A stretch of 29,241 nt of DNA from Candidatus Fermentibacterota bacterium (GTDB taxonomy: Bacteria > JAFGKV01). The stretch lies in contig JAFGKV010000078.1 of NCBI GenBank assembly GCA_016928395.1, positions 1 to 29,241 of the forward strand, in the 5' to 3' direction. The position numbers were made by a program, and so were the translations under genes. Each line of letters opens with the position of its first letter. Within the stretch, counting starts at the first letter, position 1. Below are positions 1-7,644 of this stretch, one piece after another. The notes under the pieces are model-generated. The model ran no database searches and was not told the origin of the DNA. It saw only the letters and a list, made by a program, of their open reading frames with translations.

Positions 1-1236
1 GATGCGGCCAACGCGGCCACCAACGATGTCAGCAATGCCAACTTCACCATTACCGTGCCCAGCGCGTATGCGACCCTTCCGTACAGCACGGGCTTCGAAG
101 GCGGCACCTTTGACCAGTACTGGGTCAACGGCTCCACCACTGACGGCCGGATCCGCCTACTAACCACCAATACGCCGCACAGTGGATCATACCACATGTG
201 CATGGATGATGCCACCAGCGGCGGCTACTCCACGAACGTGGCGCGGCTGCGTCTGAACTTGAGCGGCTACAGCCAGGCGGAGCTGTCGTTCTGGTGGAAG
301 GACTTCGGCGACGAGACCCACACCAGCGACGGGATCTACTTCTCCGACAATGGCGGCAGCAGCTTCGTCAAGGTTCTCAACCTCAATGGCGGCTCGTACA
401 CGAACAATGTCTGGCGCCAGTTCGTCCTGGATGTCGATCAGTTGGCTGCCAGCGCCGGCCTGAGTTTGACGAGCACCTTCATGGTTAAGTTCCAGCAGTA
501 CGATGACTATCCCATGACCACCGACGGCATGGCCTTCGACGACATCAGTGTAACCGGGGACAGCGGCCCATCATACATCACGGTGGAGACCGAGCCGAAC
601 AACAGCTCGTCCGAGGCCAACGGCCCCCTTGGTTCCGGCATTGCGGTCTCCGGCGCCCTCTCGTCCAGCACCGATGACGACTGGTTCTACTTCGATGTAA
701 CCACAGCGGGCACCGTCAATATCTCCCTCTCCATCGGCTCCTCCGCCGATCTGGACTGGTTCCTGTACAACTCCAGCCTGACCGAGGTGGCCCGGGGCTA
801 CTCCACCTCGAATCCCGAGAATGGGAGCTACTCCGCCAGCGTTGGGCGTTACTACCTCCGGGTGGACGGGTATCTGGGTGTCACCAGCTCGTATACCTTG
901 ACCGTGACCGGCGGCGTCGGCGCGGCTCTGGCCTTCTCGCCGCCGAAACCCATGCCGTTGGCATTTGAGCTGTATCAAAATGCGCCCAATCCCCTCACCG
1001 ATGAGACTACCATCAGGTTCGATCTGCCGCAGAAGTCGATGGTACGTCTCTGTGTCTATGACATGACGGGGAGAGAGGTGGCCCGGATAGTAGATCGCAC
1101 CCTCGACGGGGGATGCCATGCGGTGTCGTGGGATCGAAGAGACTCCCATGGCATGCCCGTGGCCTCCGGCAGCTACCTGTTGCGGATCGTCGCAGGAGGT
1201 GAAGCCGCGACCCGTCGGATGATTGTCCTGCGCTGA
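1..1236 (+). CDS. Secreted multidomain protein, 3' part (MAM-like, PPC and C-terminal sorting domains)
   Basis: The reading frame is open from base 1, so the gene begins upstream and only the last 411 residues are visible. The first residues (about 1-25) look like the end of an Ig/FN3-like repeat. Residues about 30-185 (GFEGG, WWKDFGDE, FDDISV) resemble a MAM/concanavalin-like jelly roll. Residues about 195-300 (ETEPNNS, DDDWFYFDV, YYLRV) match the bacterial pre-peptidase C-terminal (PPC) domain, which usually accompanies secreted peptidases. Residues 318-411 (ELYQNAPNPL, YDMTGREVA, SGSYLLRI) are a FlgD-like/type IX secretion C-terminal sorting domain. The protein is therefore probably exported and surface-attached or released. 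The catalytic part, if any, lies outside the window. A metallo- or serine peptidase is plausible from PPC family habits, but this is inference. Confidence 0.85.
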   Translation, partial: DAANAATNDVSNANFTITVPSAYATLPYSTGFEGGTFDQYWVNGSTTDGRIRLLTTNTPHSGSYHMCMDDATSGGYSTNVARLRLNLSGYSQAELSFWWKDFGDETHTSDGIYFSDNGGSSFVKVLNLNGGSYTNNVWRQFVLDVDQLAASAGLSLTSTFMVKFQQYDDYPMTTDGMAFDDISVTGDSGPSYITVETEPNNSSSEANGPLGSGIAVSGALSSSTDDDWFYFDVTTAGTVNISLSIGSSADLDWFLYNSSLTEVARGYSTSNPENGSYSASVGRYYLRVDGYLGVTSSYTLTVTGGVGAALAFSPPKPMPLAFELYQNAPNPLTDETTIRFDLPQKSMVRLCVYDMTGREVARIVDRTLDGGCHAVSWDRRDSHGMPVASGSYLLRIVAGGEAATRRMIVLR

Positions 1237-1247
1237 GCTTCCGTACG

Positions 1248-1280
1248 CACGACCCCGGCTGAGTTCCAGCCGGGGTCGTG
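1248..1280 (+). terminator. Hairpin terminator after the secreted protein
   Basis: A perfect 13-bp inverted repeat (1248-1260 with 1268-1280) encloses a 7-nt loop and starts 12 nt after the stop codon of the upstream gene. No T-run follows, so it is either a T-poor intrinsic terminator or an mRNA-end-stabilising hairpin. Confidence 0.6.
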
Positions 1281-1332
1281 CCTCTGTGGTCACCGCGACT
1301 ACTCTCGCCCATTGAAAACACCGCGGCCTCTC

Positions 1333-1361
1333 TTGACATTTGGCCTCTTGGGTCCTAAAAA
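1333..1361 (+). promoter_or_regulatory. Sigma70-like promoter for the MshEN-DnaA gene
   Basis: A perfect TTGACA at 1333-1338 is followed after 17 nt by TAAAAA at 1356-1361 (4 of 6 matches to TATAAT). It lies about 75 nt upstream of the GTG start at 1435 and just after the hairpin that ends the previous gene, which is the expected place for the promoter of the next transcription unit. Confidence 0.5.
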
Positions 1362-1420
1362 CACCGCTGCGGTGGTCTAGTCGGTCTCGCCGCCGGTTCT
1401 CTTGTTCCCCAGTCGTGCAC

Positions 1421-1427
1421 GGGAGGG
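1421..1427 (+). promoter_or_regulatory. Ribosome binding site deciding the GTG start at 1435
   Basis: GGGAGGG lies 7 nt before GTG 1435. The alternative TTG at 1402 has no comparable site, so 1435 is preferred. Confidence 0.55.
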
Positions 1428-1434
1428 ATGGGTA

Positions 1435-2631
1435 GTGAAGCAGGAACGGAAACGCCTGGGAACGATGCTGGTGGAAGAGCAGATCATCACCGAGCATCAA
1501 CTCAAGGAAGCACTCCAGCATCAACATAGAACTGGCCAGATCCTCGGCAATGTCCTTGTGGAACTGGGTTTCGTCGAGGAGAGCGTCCTGCTTCCGCTGC
1601 TGGCACGACACTATGCACGTCTGCAGCCGACCCTTGCGGACTGCAAGATCAGCGCAGACATCATCAACCTGATTCCTGCCTCCATGGCCCATGAGTACCA
1701 GGCCATGCCCATCGGCGCCTCCTTCGATCAGGTGACCGTCGCCTTTTCCAACCCCATGAATGACCGCGCTGTGCAGTCCATCTCGGCGTATCTCCGCCGC
1801 AGGGTGAGGCCGGTCCTGTGCCCGCGGGATACGCTGAGCAGGGCCATCATCCTCCATTACGGTGCCGCGGCGGCTGCGGGATCCGTCGTCGCTGCCCCGG
1901 CACCGGTCTTCCCTCAGCCTCCCCCTACGCTGTCCTTCGAGACATTCGTGGTCGGGGATGCCAACAGAGCGATATTCCTTGCGGCCGAGGAGGCCGCGGA
2001 GTATCCCGGTACCACGCGAAACCCCCTGCTTATCTACGGTGAAGTCGGCCATGGCAAGACCCATCTGCTCTGTGCCATCGGCAACCGGGCCCTGGCCCGG
2101 GATCCCTCACGGTGCGTGGCGTGGCTTACCGCAACCGAAGTCGAACACGATCTGACGGAGGCCATTGAGACCAAGTCAGTGGATGGCTTTCACACACGAT
2201 ACCAGCGTGCGGATTTCCTCCTGCTTGATGACATACAGTTCCTTGCCCGCCACCGGGGCGTTCAGCAAGAGTTCGCCAAGCTGTTCCGCCTTCTCTGTGC
2301 CCAGGGCAAGCAGGTCGCGGCAACGAGTGACCGACCTCTGGAGGAGATCGAGGTGCTGCTCGACGAGGTGCGTTCACAATTCTCCACGGGAGCCGCGGTG
2401 TATGTCGGTACCGCCAGTGTTGCTCTGAAGACGGCAATCCTGATGGCAAAGCAGAAACGATCCGAGACCAGGCTACCCGACGCATTGATCGCCGAACTTG
2501 CCCAGGAACTTCCCGACGATATCCGCTATCTGGAGGGCACCCTCCGTAATCTCTCCCTGCGCATAGCCATCAGCGGCGAGACACCCACCATCGAGACGAT
2601 CCGCAAGCACCTGGCGATCATGCGGGCCTGA
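1435..2631 (+). CDS. MshEN (c-di-GMP-binding) domain fused to a DnaA/Hda-type AAA+ ATPase
   Basis: From GTG 1435 the product is 398 residues. Residues 7-59 hold two MshEN-type motifs (RLGxxL...LxxALxxQ, then LGxxLxxxG...LLxxL) with the 5-residue spacer typical of MshEN, the c-di-GMP-binding N-terminal domain of PilB/MshE/GspE ATPases. Two consensus positions differ: Q for G in motif 1 and H for the final Q in motif 2. The domain runs to about residue 142 and is followed by an Ala/Pro linker (143-164). The rest is not a secretion ATPase but a DnaA domain III: Walker A GEVGHGKTH (202-210), Walker B LLLDDIQFLA with D265/D266, sensor 1 ATSDRP (about 296-301), and sensor 2 R364 in DIRYLEG. In box VII the two DnaA arginines (E. 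coli R281 and R285) align with E311 and Q315. The protein stops after domain III, so the DnaA DNA-binding domain IV is absent, as in Hda. A c-di-GMP-responsive regulator of DnaA, or a general AAA+ switch, is inference. It is 40 nt upstream of the OPT transporter and probably cotranscribed with it. Confidence 0.8.
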   Translation: MKQERKRLGTMLVEEQIITEHQLKEALQHQHRTGQILGNVLVELGFVEESVLLPLLARHYARLQPTLADCKISADIINLIPASMAHEYQAMPIGASFDQVTVAFSNPMNDRAVQSISAYLRRRVRPVLCPRDTLSRAIILHYGAAAAAGSVVAAPAPVFPQPPPTLSFETFVVGDANRAIFLAAEEAAEYPGTTRNPLLIYGEVGHGKTHLLCAIGNRALARDPSRCVAWLTATEVEHDLTEAIETKSVDGFHTRYQRADFLLLDDIQFLARHRGVQQEFAKLFRLLCAQGKQVAATSDRPLEEIEVLLDEVRSQFSTGAAVYVGTASVALKTAILMAKQKRSETRLPDALIAELAQELPDDIRYLEGTLRNLSLRIAISGETPTIETIRKHLAIMRA

Positions 2632-2657
2632 CCGGTAGCGCGTGACTCAATCAGGAG

Positions 2658-2664
2658 AAAGGAG
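2658..2664 (+). promoter_or_regulatory. Ribosome binding site deciding the ATG start at 2672
   Basis: AAAGGAG lies 7 nt before ATG 2672. The in-frame GTG at 2642 would place this site inside the coding sequence, so ATG 2672 is preferred. Confidence 0.6.
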
Positions 2665-2671
2665 CGGGGTC

Positions 2672-4573
2672 ATGACTCATACCCATGCCGACGAGCCCTT
2701 TGTGCCTGCCCATGTCCAAATCCCTGAAATCAGTGCGGCCGCAGTGCTGCTCGGTATTGCGCTTTCGGTCGTCATGGGTGCGGCCAACGCCTATCTGGGA
2801 TTGTATGCCGGCATGACTGTCAGTGCCTCAATTCCTGCCGCAGTAATCAGTATGGCCATACTACGCGGAGTGTTCCGTAGAGGCACTATCCTGGAGAACA
2901 ACATAGTCCAGACCATGGCATCCACGGGCGAGAGCCTGGCGGCGGGCATCGTGTTCACGGTGCCCGCGTTGGTTCTGGTTGGTGCCTGGCAGGACTTCAG
3001 GTTCATCCCCACGACGCTCATCGCATTGCTGGGAGGGTTGCTGGGGATCGTCTTCATGGTGCCCATGCGCCGCGCCCTCATCGTGGAACGCCGTGACCTC
3101 ACCTACCCTGAGGGCCTTGCCTGCGCGGAAGTACTGGTCACAGGGGAGCGCGGCGGCTCCGGCGTGCTCGCGATCGGGCTTGGCATGATCACCGGGACGG
3201 TGTTCAAGATCCTTGTCAGTGGAGTCAGACTGGTCAAGGAGACCGTGGAATCGGCCACCGCTGCCGCGGGCCGAGCCTTGTATATTGGGGCCGATATGAG
3301 CCCTGCCTTGATGGCGGTCGGCTATATCGTAAACCTGCAGGTAGCCGCCCTTATCACCCTCGGCGGGGTCATCGCATGGTGGATCGTCTTGCCGCTCTTG
3401 GGTGGGGTGCCCGCCGGGTCTTCACCGCTGGAAGCAGCGGGGAGTCTGTGGAGCAGCCATATCCGTTTCGTGGGCGTCGGCGCCATGGTGGTGGGGGGCG
3501 TGAGTTCCATCTGGAACGTACGGCAAGGCCTGATCGCGGGGATCACGGGTCTGCGTCGCCCGCGGCCCATTACAGCCGGGGATTCCGCCATTCTGAGAAC
3601 CGAGCAGAATATCCCCCTCTTGGCCCTCATGGCGATCTTCGGCCTGTCCACCGTGGGGACATTCCTGTTCTACGATGCGGTACTCGCCCAGGTCCATCTC
3701 GCGGCAATCATGACCATCATCATGGTTGTCGTTGCATTCCTGTTCGTGGCGGTCGCCACCTACATCGCCGGGCTCGTGGGTTCCTCCAACTCGCCAGTAT
3801 CCGGCATGACCATTTGCGCATTGCTCGTCGCATCCGGCGTGCTGCTGGCCATGGGCATACGGGGTGAGTCCGCCATCCTGGCCAGCTTGTCCGTGGCCGG
3901 CGTGGTCTGCTGTGCCACCTGCACCGCGGGCGATATCGCACAGGACTTGAAGACCGGAGTTCTGGTGGGCGCCACACCGGCAAAGCAGCAGTGGATGGAG
4001 ATGGTCGGCGCGGTCATCCCCGCCTTCTTCTTCGCTCCCGCCCTGTCTCTCCTGCACCACGCCTACGGCATCGGCACCGGCGCTCCGGGCAGTCTCCGGG
4101 CGCCTCAGGCGGTCCTGTTCGCCAGTCTGGTGCAAGGTTTTTTCGGCGACAAAGGCCTTCCGTGGGACATGCTGGGCATCGGAGTGGGAATCGGGGTGGG
4201 CCTCCTGCTGGTCAACTGGATCCTGGGCAGGGCCGGCAGCCCGTTCCGCGCCCACATCATGCCCGTTGCCGTGGGGATCTACCTACCCATGTCGCTGGAT
4301 GTGCCCATTCTGCTGGGAGGGCTCCTTCGCCACATTGTCGGCAAGACCCGCGCTCCTTCCCAGGCAGGGCATGACCGGGGAGTGCTCTTCGGTTCGGGTA
4401 TCATCGCCGGCGAGGCCATCATGGGCATCCTGCTGGCAATACCCATCTGCCTGAAGCCGGGTTTGCTGCCCGATCTTGGAGGCCGAGGCGGCCTCTCCCT
4501 CGCCTTGTTCGCTGCGGTGCTGGTGGGCTACTGGGTCATGGCGAAAGGCTCGAGGGAGCGTCCCGCGGCCTGA
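2672..4573 (+). CDS. OPT-family oligopeptide/metal-chelate transporter
   Basis: This 633-residue polytopic inner-membrane protein is of usual length for bacterial members of the OPT family, which import small peptides or metal-chelate complexes driven by cation symport. Family landmarks are the N-terminal segment with GAANAYLGLYAGMTVSASIP, the motif NNIVQTMASTGESLAAG shortly after, the conserved SSNSPVSGMTI region near the middle, the CCATCTAGDIAQDLKTG stretch and the C-terminal MPVAVGIYLP segment. Many hydrophobic helices span the chain. Start: see the ribosome binding site at 2658-2664; an in-frame GTG at 2642 would add 10 residues. It follows the MshEN-DnaA gene closely. The substrate cannot be told from sequence. 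Confidence 0.9.
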   Translation: MTHTHADEPFVPAHVQIPEISAAAVLLGIALSVVMGAANAYLGLYAGMTVSASIPAAVISMAILRGVFRRGTILENNIVQTMASTGESLAAGIVFTVPALVLVGAWQDFRFIPTTLIALLGGLLGIVFMVPMRRALIVERRDLTYPEGLACAEVLVTGERGGSGVLAIGLGMITGTVFKILVSGVRLVKETVESATAAAGRALYIGADMSPALMAVGYIVNLQVAALITLGGVIAWWIVLPLLGGVPAGSSPLEAAGSLWSSHIRFVGVGAMVVGGVSSIWNVRQGLIAGITGLRRPRPITAGDSAILRTEQNIPLLALMAIFGLSTVGTFLFYDAVLAQVHLAAIMTIIMVVVAFLFVAVATYIAGLVGSSNSPVSGMTICALLVASGVLLAMGIRGESAILASLSVAGVVCCATCTAGDIAQDLKTGVLVGATPAKQQWMEMVGAVIPAFFFAPALSLLHHAYGIGTGAPGSLRAPQAVLFASLVQGFFGDKGLPWDMLGIGVGIGVGLLLVNWILGRAGSPFRAHIMPVAVGIYLPMSLDVPILLGGLLRHIVGKTRAPSQAGHDRGVLFGSGIIAGEAIMGILLAIPICLKPGLLPDLGGRGGLSLALFAAVLVGYWVMAKGSRERPAA

Positions 4574-5145
4574 TGCTGCGCAGGCCTTTCTGTCGGAACC
4601 CAGCGAAACCGGTCACGCGTCATAAGGGTCAGCATGGTCACTGGCCTGGGGCGTGACACGACCGCTCAGGAGAGAGGGTTGTGGAGGGAGTACCGCGTGC
4701 ATCATCGCAGTTCCTCACAGCAGTGGACACGTCTCTGGAGTCTGTCCGTGATACCGTTGATGACGGCGGGGCCCCTCACGGCGTAGGGGTGGCGCACCGG
4801 GCGACCTTCCCGGCCCCTCATAGCCTTTGATTCTGAGCGCATTCGAGGGGCCGGGTATCAAGGCTATCATGGCCGCAACGGGTAGCGGTCTCAACTGTCT
4901 CTGAAGCCCAAGGAAGGAAAGACCCATCCTGACTCGCCCGTGCCTGAGAGTTCGTGCAGCGATCGAGGTGACGGTGCCCGCGACACCTGCGGGAGCGGAG
5001 GATGCGGGAGCGTGCTGTGCGAATCGGATTCTTTGATCTGTCAGGAAGAGAGGGCCAGAGCCTCGGCGAACAAATACTCCGCCCCGGGCAGCGCGCAGTG
5101 GGTGAGCCTCATCGAGATCGAGACCACCCAGCGAGCATGCTCCTC
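4574..5145. other. Convergent intergenic stretch, no gene, structured
   Basis: This 572-nt stretch lies between the 3' ends of the OPT gene (+) and the small lipoprotein gene (-). I see no convincing coding region: the frames open here lack good ribosome sites, have no recognisable domains and run into real genes in other frames. Its content is structural. There is a 7-bp inverted repeat with a long loop (4612-4618 with 4651-4657), the interleaved repeats at 4767-4867 described separately, and a 10-bp palindrome at 5133-5142 that could help end the minus-strand operon. No tRNA, tmRNA, 6S, SRP RNA or RNase P RNA core was recognised. Confidence 0.6.
4767..4867. repeat. Interleaved inverted repeats (pseudoknot-ordered or alternative hairpins)
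   Basis: Segment X (4809-4819) is perfectly complementary to X' (4845-4855) over 11 bp. Directly after X, segment Y (4820-4831) is complementary to Y' (4857-4867) over 11 bp with one bulged T. The order is X-Y-X'-Y', which is the order of a pseudoknot. However, the connecting loops (0 and 1 nt) are too short for both full stems to form at once, so two mutually exclusive hairpins are more likely. The first part of X can also pair with 4797-4801. The 9-nt string ggcccctca of X (4812-4820) is repeated at 4770-4778, giving a further partner for X'. The region could act as a terminator for either convergent gene, a small RNA or a DNA-level site. Its function is unknown. Confidence 0.55.
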
Positions 5146-5562
5146 TTACCGCAGGAGCACCTTGAAAGTCGCCGCGCCCTCCTCGGCACAGAGGAGTTCC
5201 AACGGGCGGACCTCACCCGGGGAGACGAACACCTGTGTCCAATCTACGGTAGCGTCCAGGAGAGAACCCGACGGATCGAAGAATCGGGCCTTGACCTCGA
5301 TCATCTCTTGGGACCGCCCACCGTTGCGAATCCAGACCGTGAGATTCATCCGACCATACGCATTGAGGGCATGTTGGATCTTGGGCACCTCGATCCCCGG
5401 GTGCTGAACGGTCATGACGATCTCGAAGGATGGATCCGCACTCTCCACTCTCACCACTGGAATAGAAGCCGATCCGCCGTCCCAGGTTCGGGTGGCCGAC
5501 GACCCTCGCATGCCCGCGCAGGCGAGGAGACACAGCAGTGCAATGCACGTTGTCCTACCCAT
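5146..5562 (-). CDS. Small DUF1425/YcfL-like envelope lipoprotein
   Basis: The product has 138 residues from ATG 5562, which has a strong AGGAGGT site 5 nt upstream (5568-5574); longer in-frame starts would lie deeper inside the preceding gene. The N-terminus is a signal sequence with a lipobox-like LLAC ending at Cys15, suggesting lipidation. The mature part (SFEIVMTVQHPGIEV, then NLTVWIRNGG, EVKARFFDPSG, VSPGEVRPLEL, ATFKVLLR) resembles the beta-sandwich of DUF1425/YcfL periplasmic lipoproteins in length and motif order, though similarity is judged by eye only. Its start overlaps the wzt stop by 8 nt, so it is translationally coupled to the polysaccharide exporter operon and is the last gene of it. 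Confidence 0.7.
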   Translation of the reverse strand: MGRTTCIALLCLLACAGMRGSSATRTWDGGSASIPVVRVESADPSFEIVMTVQHPGIEVPKIQHALNAYGRMNLTVWIRNGGRSQEMIEVKARFFDPSGSLLDATVDWTQVFVSPGEVRPLELLCAEEGAATFKVLLR

Positions 5563-6802
5563 GGGATACCTCCTGCTCTCTGTCAGACGGGGAGAATGAT
5601 TCCTCGTGGCGGTGAAACCAGCTTCCGGCAAGATTCACTACCCCTTCCTTCTCGCGAGTACCTTCCTTGCCCACTCTGAACCGGTACATGGTGTCATGGT
5701 GATCGTAGGGATGCCGGATGCTCTGGTCATATACAGCCGCCGACAGAAAATAGACCCCGGGAAGCAAAGGAAGCCGGTCGACGTGGAACTCGACCGACCC
5801 CGGGCCGGCAACCCTCCCAATATTCAACCCACCCGTGGCCGTATTGGGTCCCGACACGTGTACCCCGTCAAGGCGATGGATGCCAATGCCAAACACCGGA
5901 TGATCAATGGGAACATGGGCGCGATACTCGATTCTCACCGTGAACGGTTTCCCGGTGAGCGGCAGATCCTCCTCGCCACCTTCGCCGTGAATCGCCACGC
6001 CTTGAATCTCGATTTCGCGGCTGCCCCATCTCGTGCCGTGTTCGTCTGGATTCGATACCGTCTGCGATTTGTCAGCAGACGCCATATAGGCATTCACCAC
6101 TGACTCCGCCTTGCCGGAGGCCGCAATGGCACCATGTTCCAGCCAGATGGCGCTATGGCACGTTTGTCGTACCTGCGCCATGTCGTGGGTCACCAGAACC
6201 ACGCATTTCCCCGCGGCCCGTAGTGCGTCGATCTTCTCCAGGCACCGCCGCTGAAACTCTTCATCGCCCACCGCCAGAACCTCATCCACCAGAAGCACCT
6301 CGGGATCTAGGTGGATGGCAATGGAGAACCCCAGGCGCATGAGCATGCCCGACGAGTAGTACTTCAGAGGGCTGTCTATGAACTCACGGACTCCCGAGAA
6401 CGCAACGATCGCGTCGCGCTTTTGGGCAACTTCGGATGGCCCCATTCCTAACAATGCCCCATTTAAGTCAATGTTCTCCAAGCCAGTGAGTTCAGGGTGA
6501 AAACCGGCCGCCAGGTCCAGTAGCGCACCAACCCGTCCCTGGGTCTGAATCGACCCATTGGTGGGCTCCATCACGCCCGCGATGAGACGCAGGAGCGTGC
6601 TCTTCCCCGACCCGTTTGAGCCAAGCACTCCGAAGACTTCTCCTGCATGAACACGGAACGAAACATCCCGCAGCGCCCAGAGTTCATCGACTGTGCCTCC
6701 CCGCCACCTGGTCCGGATGAAGCGTTCCCGCAAACTGGTAGGCCGGTGATGCTCCAACGCGAAACGCTTGGCCACACGGTCTACCACCACGGGGGCCGTC
6801 AT
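5555..6802 (-). CDS. wzt: ABC transporter ATP-binding protein of polysaccharide export (Wzt type)
   Basis: This 415-residue protein has an N-terminal ATPase domain: Walker A GSNGSGKST (61-69), signature YYSSGML (148-154), Walker B LLVDE (170-174) and H-loop His206. A C-terminal extension (about 255-400) is rich in beta-strand patterns (FGIGIHRLDGVHV, LLPGVYFLSAAVYD), as in the Wzt C-terminal domain that recognises the O-polysaccharide non-reducing end. Its start ATG overlaps the wzm stop as ATGA, and the two would form the inner-membrane exporter of a complete polymer. The presence of the C-terminal domain suggests export of an end-modified chain rather than simple teichoic-acid-type export. 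The 3' end overlaps the next gene by 8 nt. Confidence 0.92.
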   Translation of the reverse strand: MTAPVVVDRVAKRFALEHHRPTSLRERFIRTRWRGGTVDELWALRDVSFRVHAGEVFGVLGSNGSGKSTLLRLIAGVMEPTNGSIQTQGRVGALLDLAAGFHPELTGLENIDLNGALLGMGPSEVAQKRDAIVAFSGVREFIDSPLKYYSSGMLMRLGFSIAIHLDPEVLLVDEVLAVGDEEFQRRCLEKIDALRAAGKCVVLVTHDMAQVRQTCHSAIWLEHGAIAASGKAESVVNAYMASADKSQTVSNPDEHGTRWGSREIEIQGVAIHGEGGEEDLPLTGKPFTVRIEYRAHVPIDHPVFGIGIHRLDGVHVSGPNTATGGLNIGRVAGPGSVEFHVDRLPLLPGVYFLSAAVYDQSIRHPYDHHDTMYRFRVGKEGTREKEGVVNLAGSWFHRHEESFSPSDREQEVSHG

Positions 6803-7644
6803 AGTTCCTCAAGAAAGAAACGTTGGCGCCAACTGAAGAATCCCCATCCCGCCAGCAGGACAAGACCGGAGAGGGCACAGGCGACCACGCCCCACAGACG
6901 CAGGTCAATGGCTGGAGTGGGAATGTTCATAAGCGCCGAACGATAGACCATCATCAGGGTTGCCATCGGATTCAGGAAGTAGGCGGCTGCCAACGCCCGT
7001 GGAGCGGTATCCAGAATCATGTGGGGTGCGTAGAACACCGGGCAAAGGTAGAACCAGCCGAACAGCACTACTTCCAGAATCACACCGACGTCGCGGGCGT
7101 AGACGTTGGCTGCTGCCACGAACATGGCCAGTCCTGCCAGTAGTGCCACCTGGCAGACTATGGCGCCTGGCAACATGAGGAGGCGAATGCCCGGGGCGAT
7201 GCCTGAGAAGGCGAGGTACCCCAAGAGGGGGATCAGAGCCAGCACGAAGTTGACGCCATTAGAGAGCACTACGGCCAGGGGGAGCACCTCCCGGGGAAAA
7301 GCAACCTTGTGCATCAGGCTGGCAGCATCCACCACGGATCGGACCGACGTCGAAAGACTCGTCGCCACGAATAGCCAAGGAAGATACCCGCAGAGGATAT
7401 AGGCTGGATAGTGGGGAATGCCCTCATTGAACCTGCCCACATAGCTGAACACGACTGCCAGTACCATCATCATCAGAAACGGGTGCAACAGAGACCAGAC
7501 AACACCGAGCACGCTATTCTTGTACCTAGCCTTGAGATCTCGCCGGGCAAGCTGAATCAGAAGATGCCTATAGAGCCAGATCCGAGGCACAGGAAATCCG
7601 CGGTCCGTGCCACCGCTCGGCGAGGGCACACTCACGGGGACCAC
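6799..7644 (-). CDS. wzm: ABC-2 type polysaccharide export permease (Wzm type)
   Basis: A 281-residue membrane protein with about six hydrophobic segments. It starts with the amphipathic RRDLKARYKNSVLGVVWSLL stretch typical of Wzm/TagG permeases, and the family pattern PREVLPLAVVLSNGVNFVLA follows. It pairs with the Wzt ATPase encoded immediately downstream (4-nt ATGA overlap). GTG 7644 overlaps the end of the response-regulator gene by 13 nt. An alternative GTG at 7635 would give a tight GTGA stop-start overlap and a protein three residues shorter, and is equally plausible. Either way the gene is coupled to the signalling gene before it, so exporter and c-di-GMP module share one transcript. 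Confidence 0.9.
   Translation of the reverse strand: MVPVSVPSPSGGTDRGFPVPRIWLYRHLLIQLARRDLKARYKNSVLGVVWSLLHPFLMMMVLAVVFSYVGRFNEGIPHYPAYILCGYLPWLFVATSLSTSVRSVVDAASLMHKVAFPREVLPLAVVLSNGVNFVLALIPLLGYLAFSGIAPGIRLLMLPGAIVCQVALLAGLAMFVAAANVYARDVGVILEVVLFGWFYLCPVFYAPHMILDTAPRALAAAYFLNPMATLMMVYRSALMNIPTPAIDLRLWGVVACALSGLVLLAGWGFFSWRQRFFLEEL

Noticed and set aside
571-2064. Minus-strand open frame of 497 codons
   Set aside because: It runs antisense across the secreted protein and the MshEN-DnaA gene and over the hairpin and promoter between them. It shows no domain and has the composition of an out-of-frame GC-rich reading.
3422-4255. Minus-strand frame of 277 codons inside the OPT gene
   Set aside because: It is antisense to a clear transporter, rich in His/Gly/Gln and has no recognisable domain.
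4781-4800. gcgtagg string resembling the 3' core of a TPP riboswitch
   Set aside because: The matching CTGAGA half and the P2/P4 helices are missing, and the site lies between convergent gene ends, not before a gene.
4809-4867. Full H-type pseudoknot of both 11-bp stems
   Set aside because: Loops of 0 and 1 nt cannot span 11-bp helices. Only partial stems or alternative hairpins are possible.
5002-5679. Plus-strand frame of 225 codons from the convergent gap into the lipoprotein gene
   Set aside because: It has no convincing ribosome site and no domain, and it overlaps a gene with a signal peptide and strong AGGAGGT site on the other strand.
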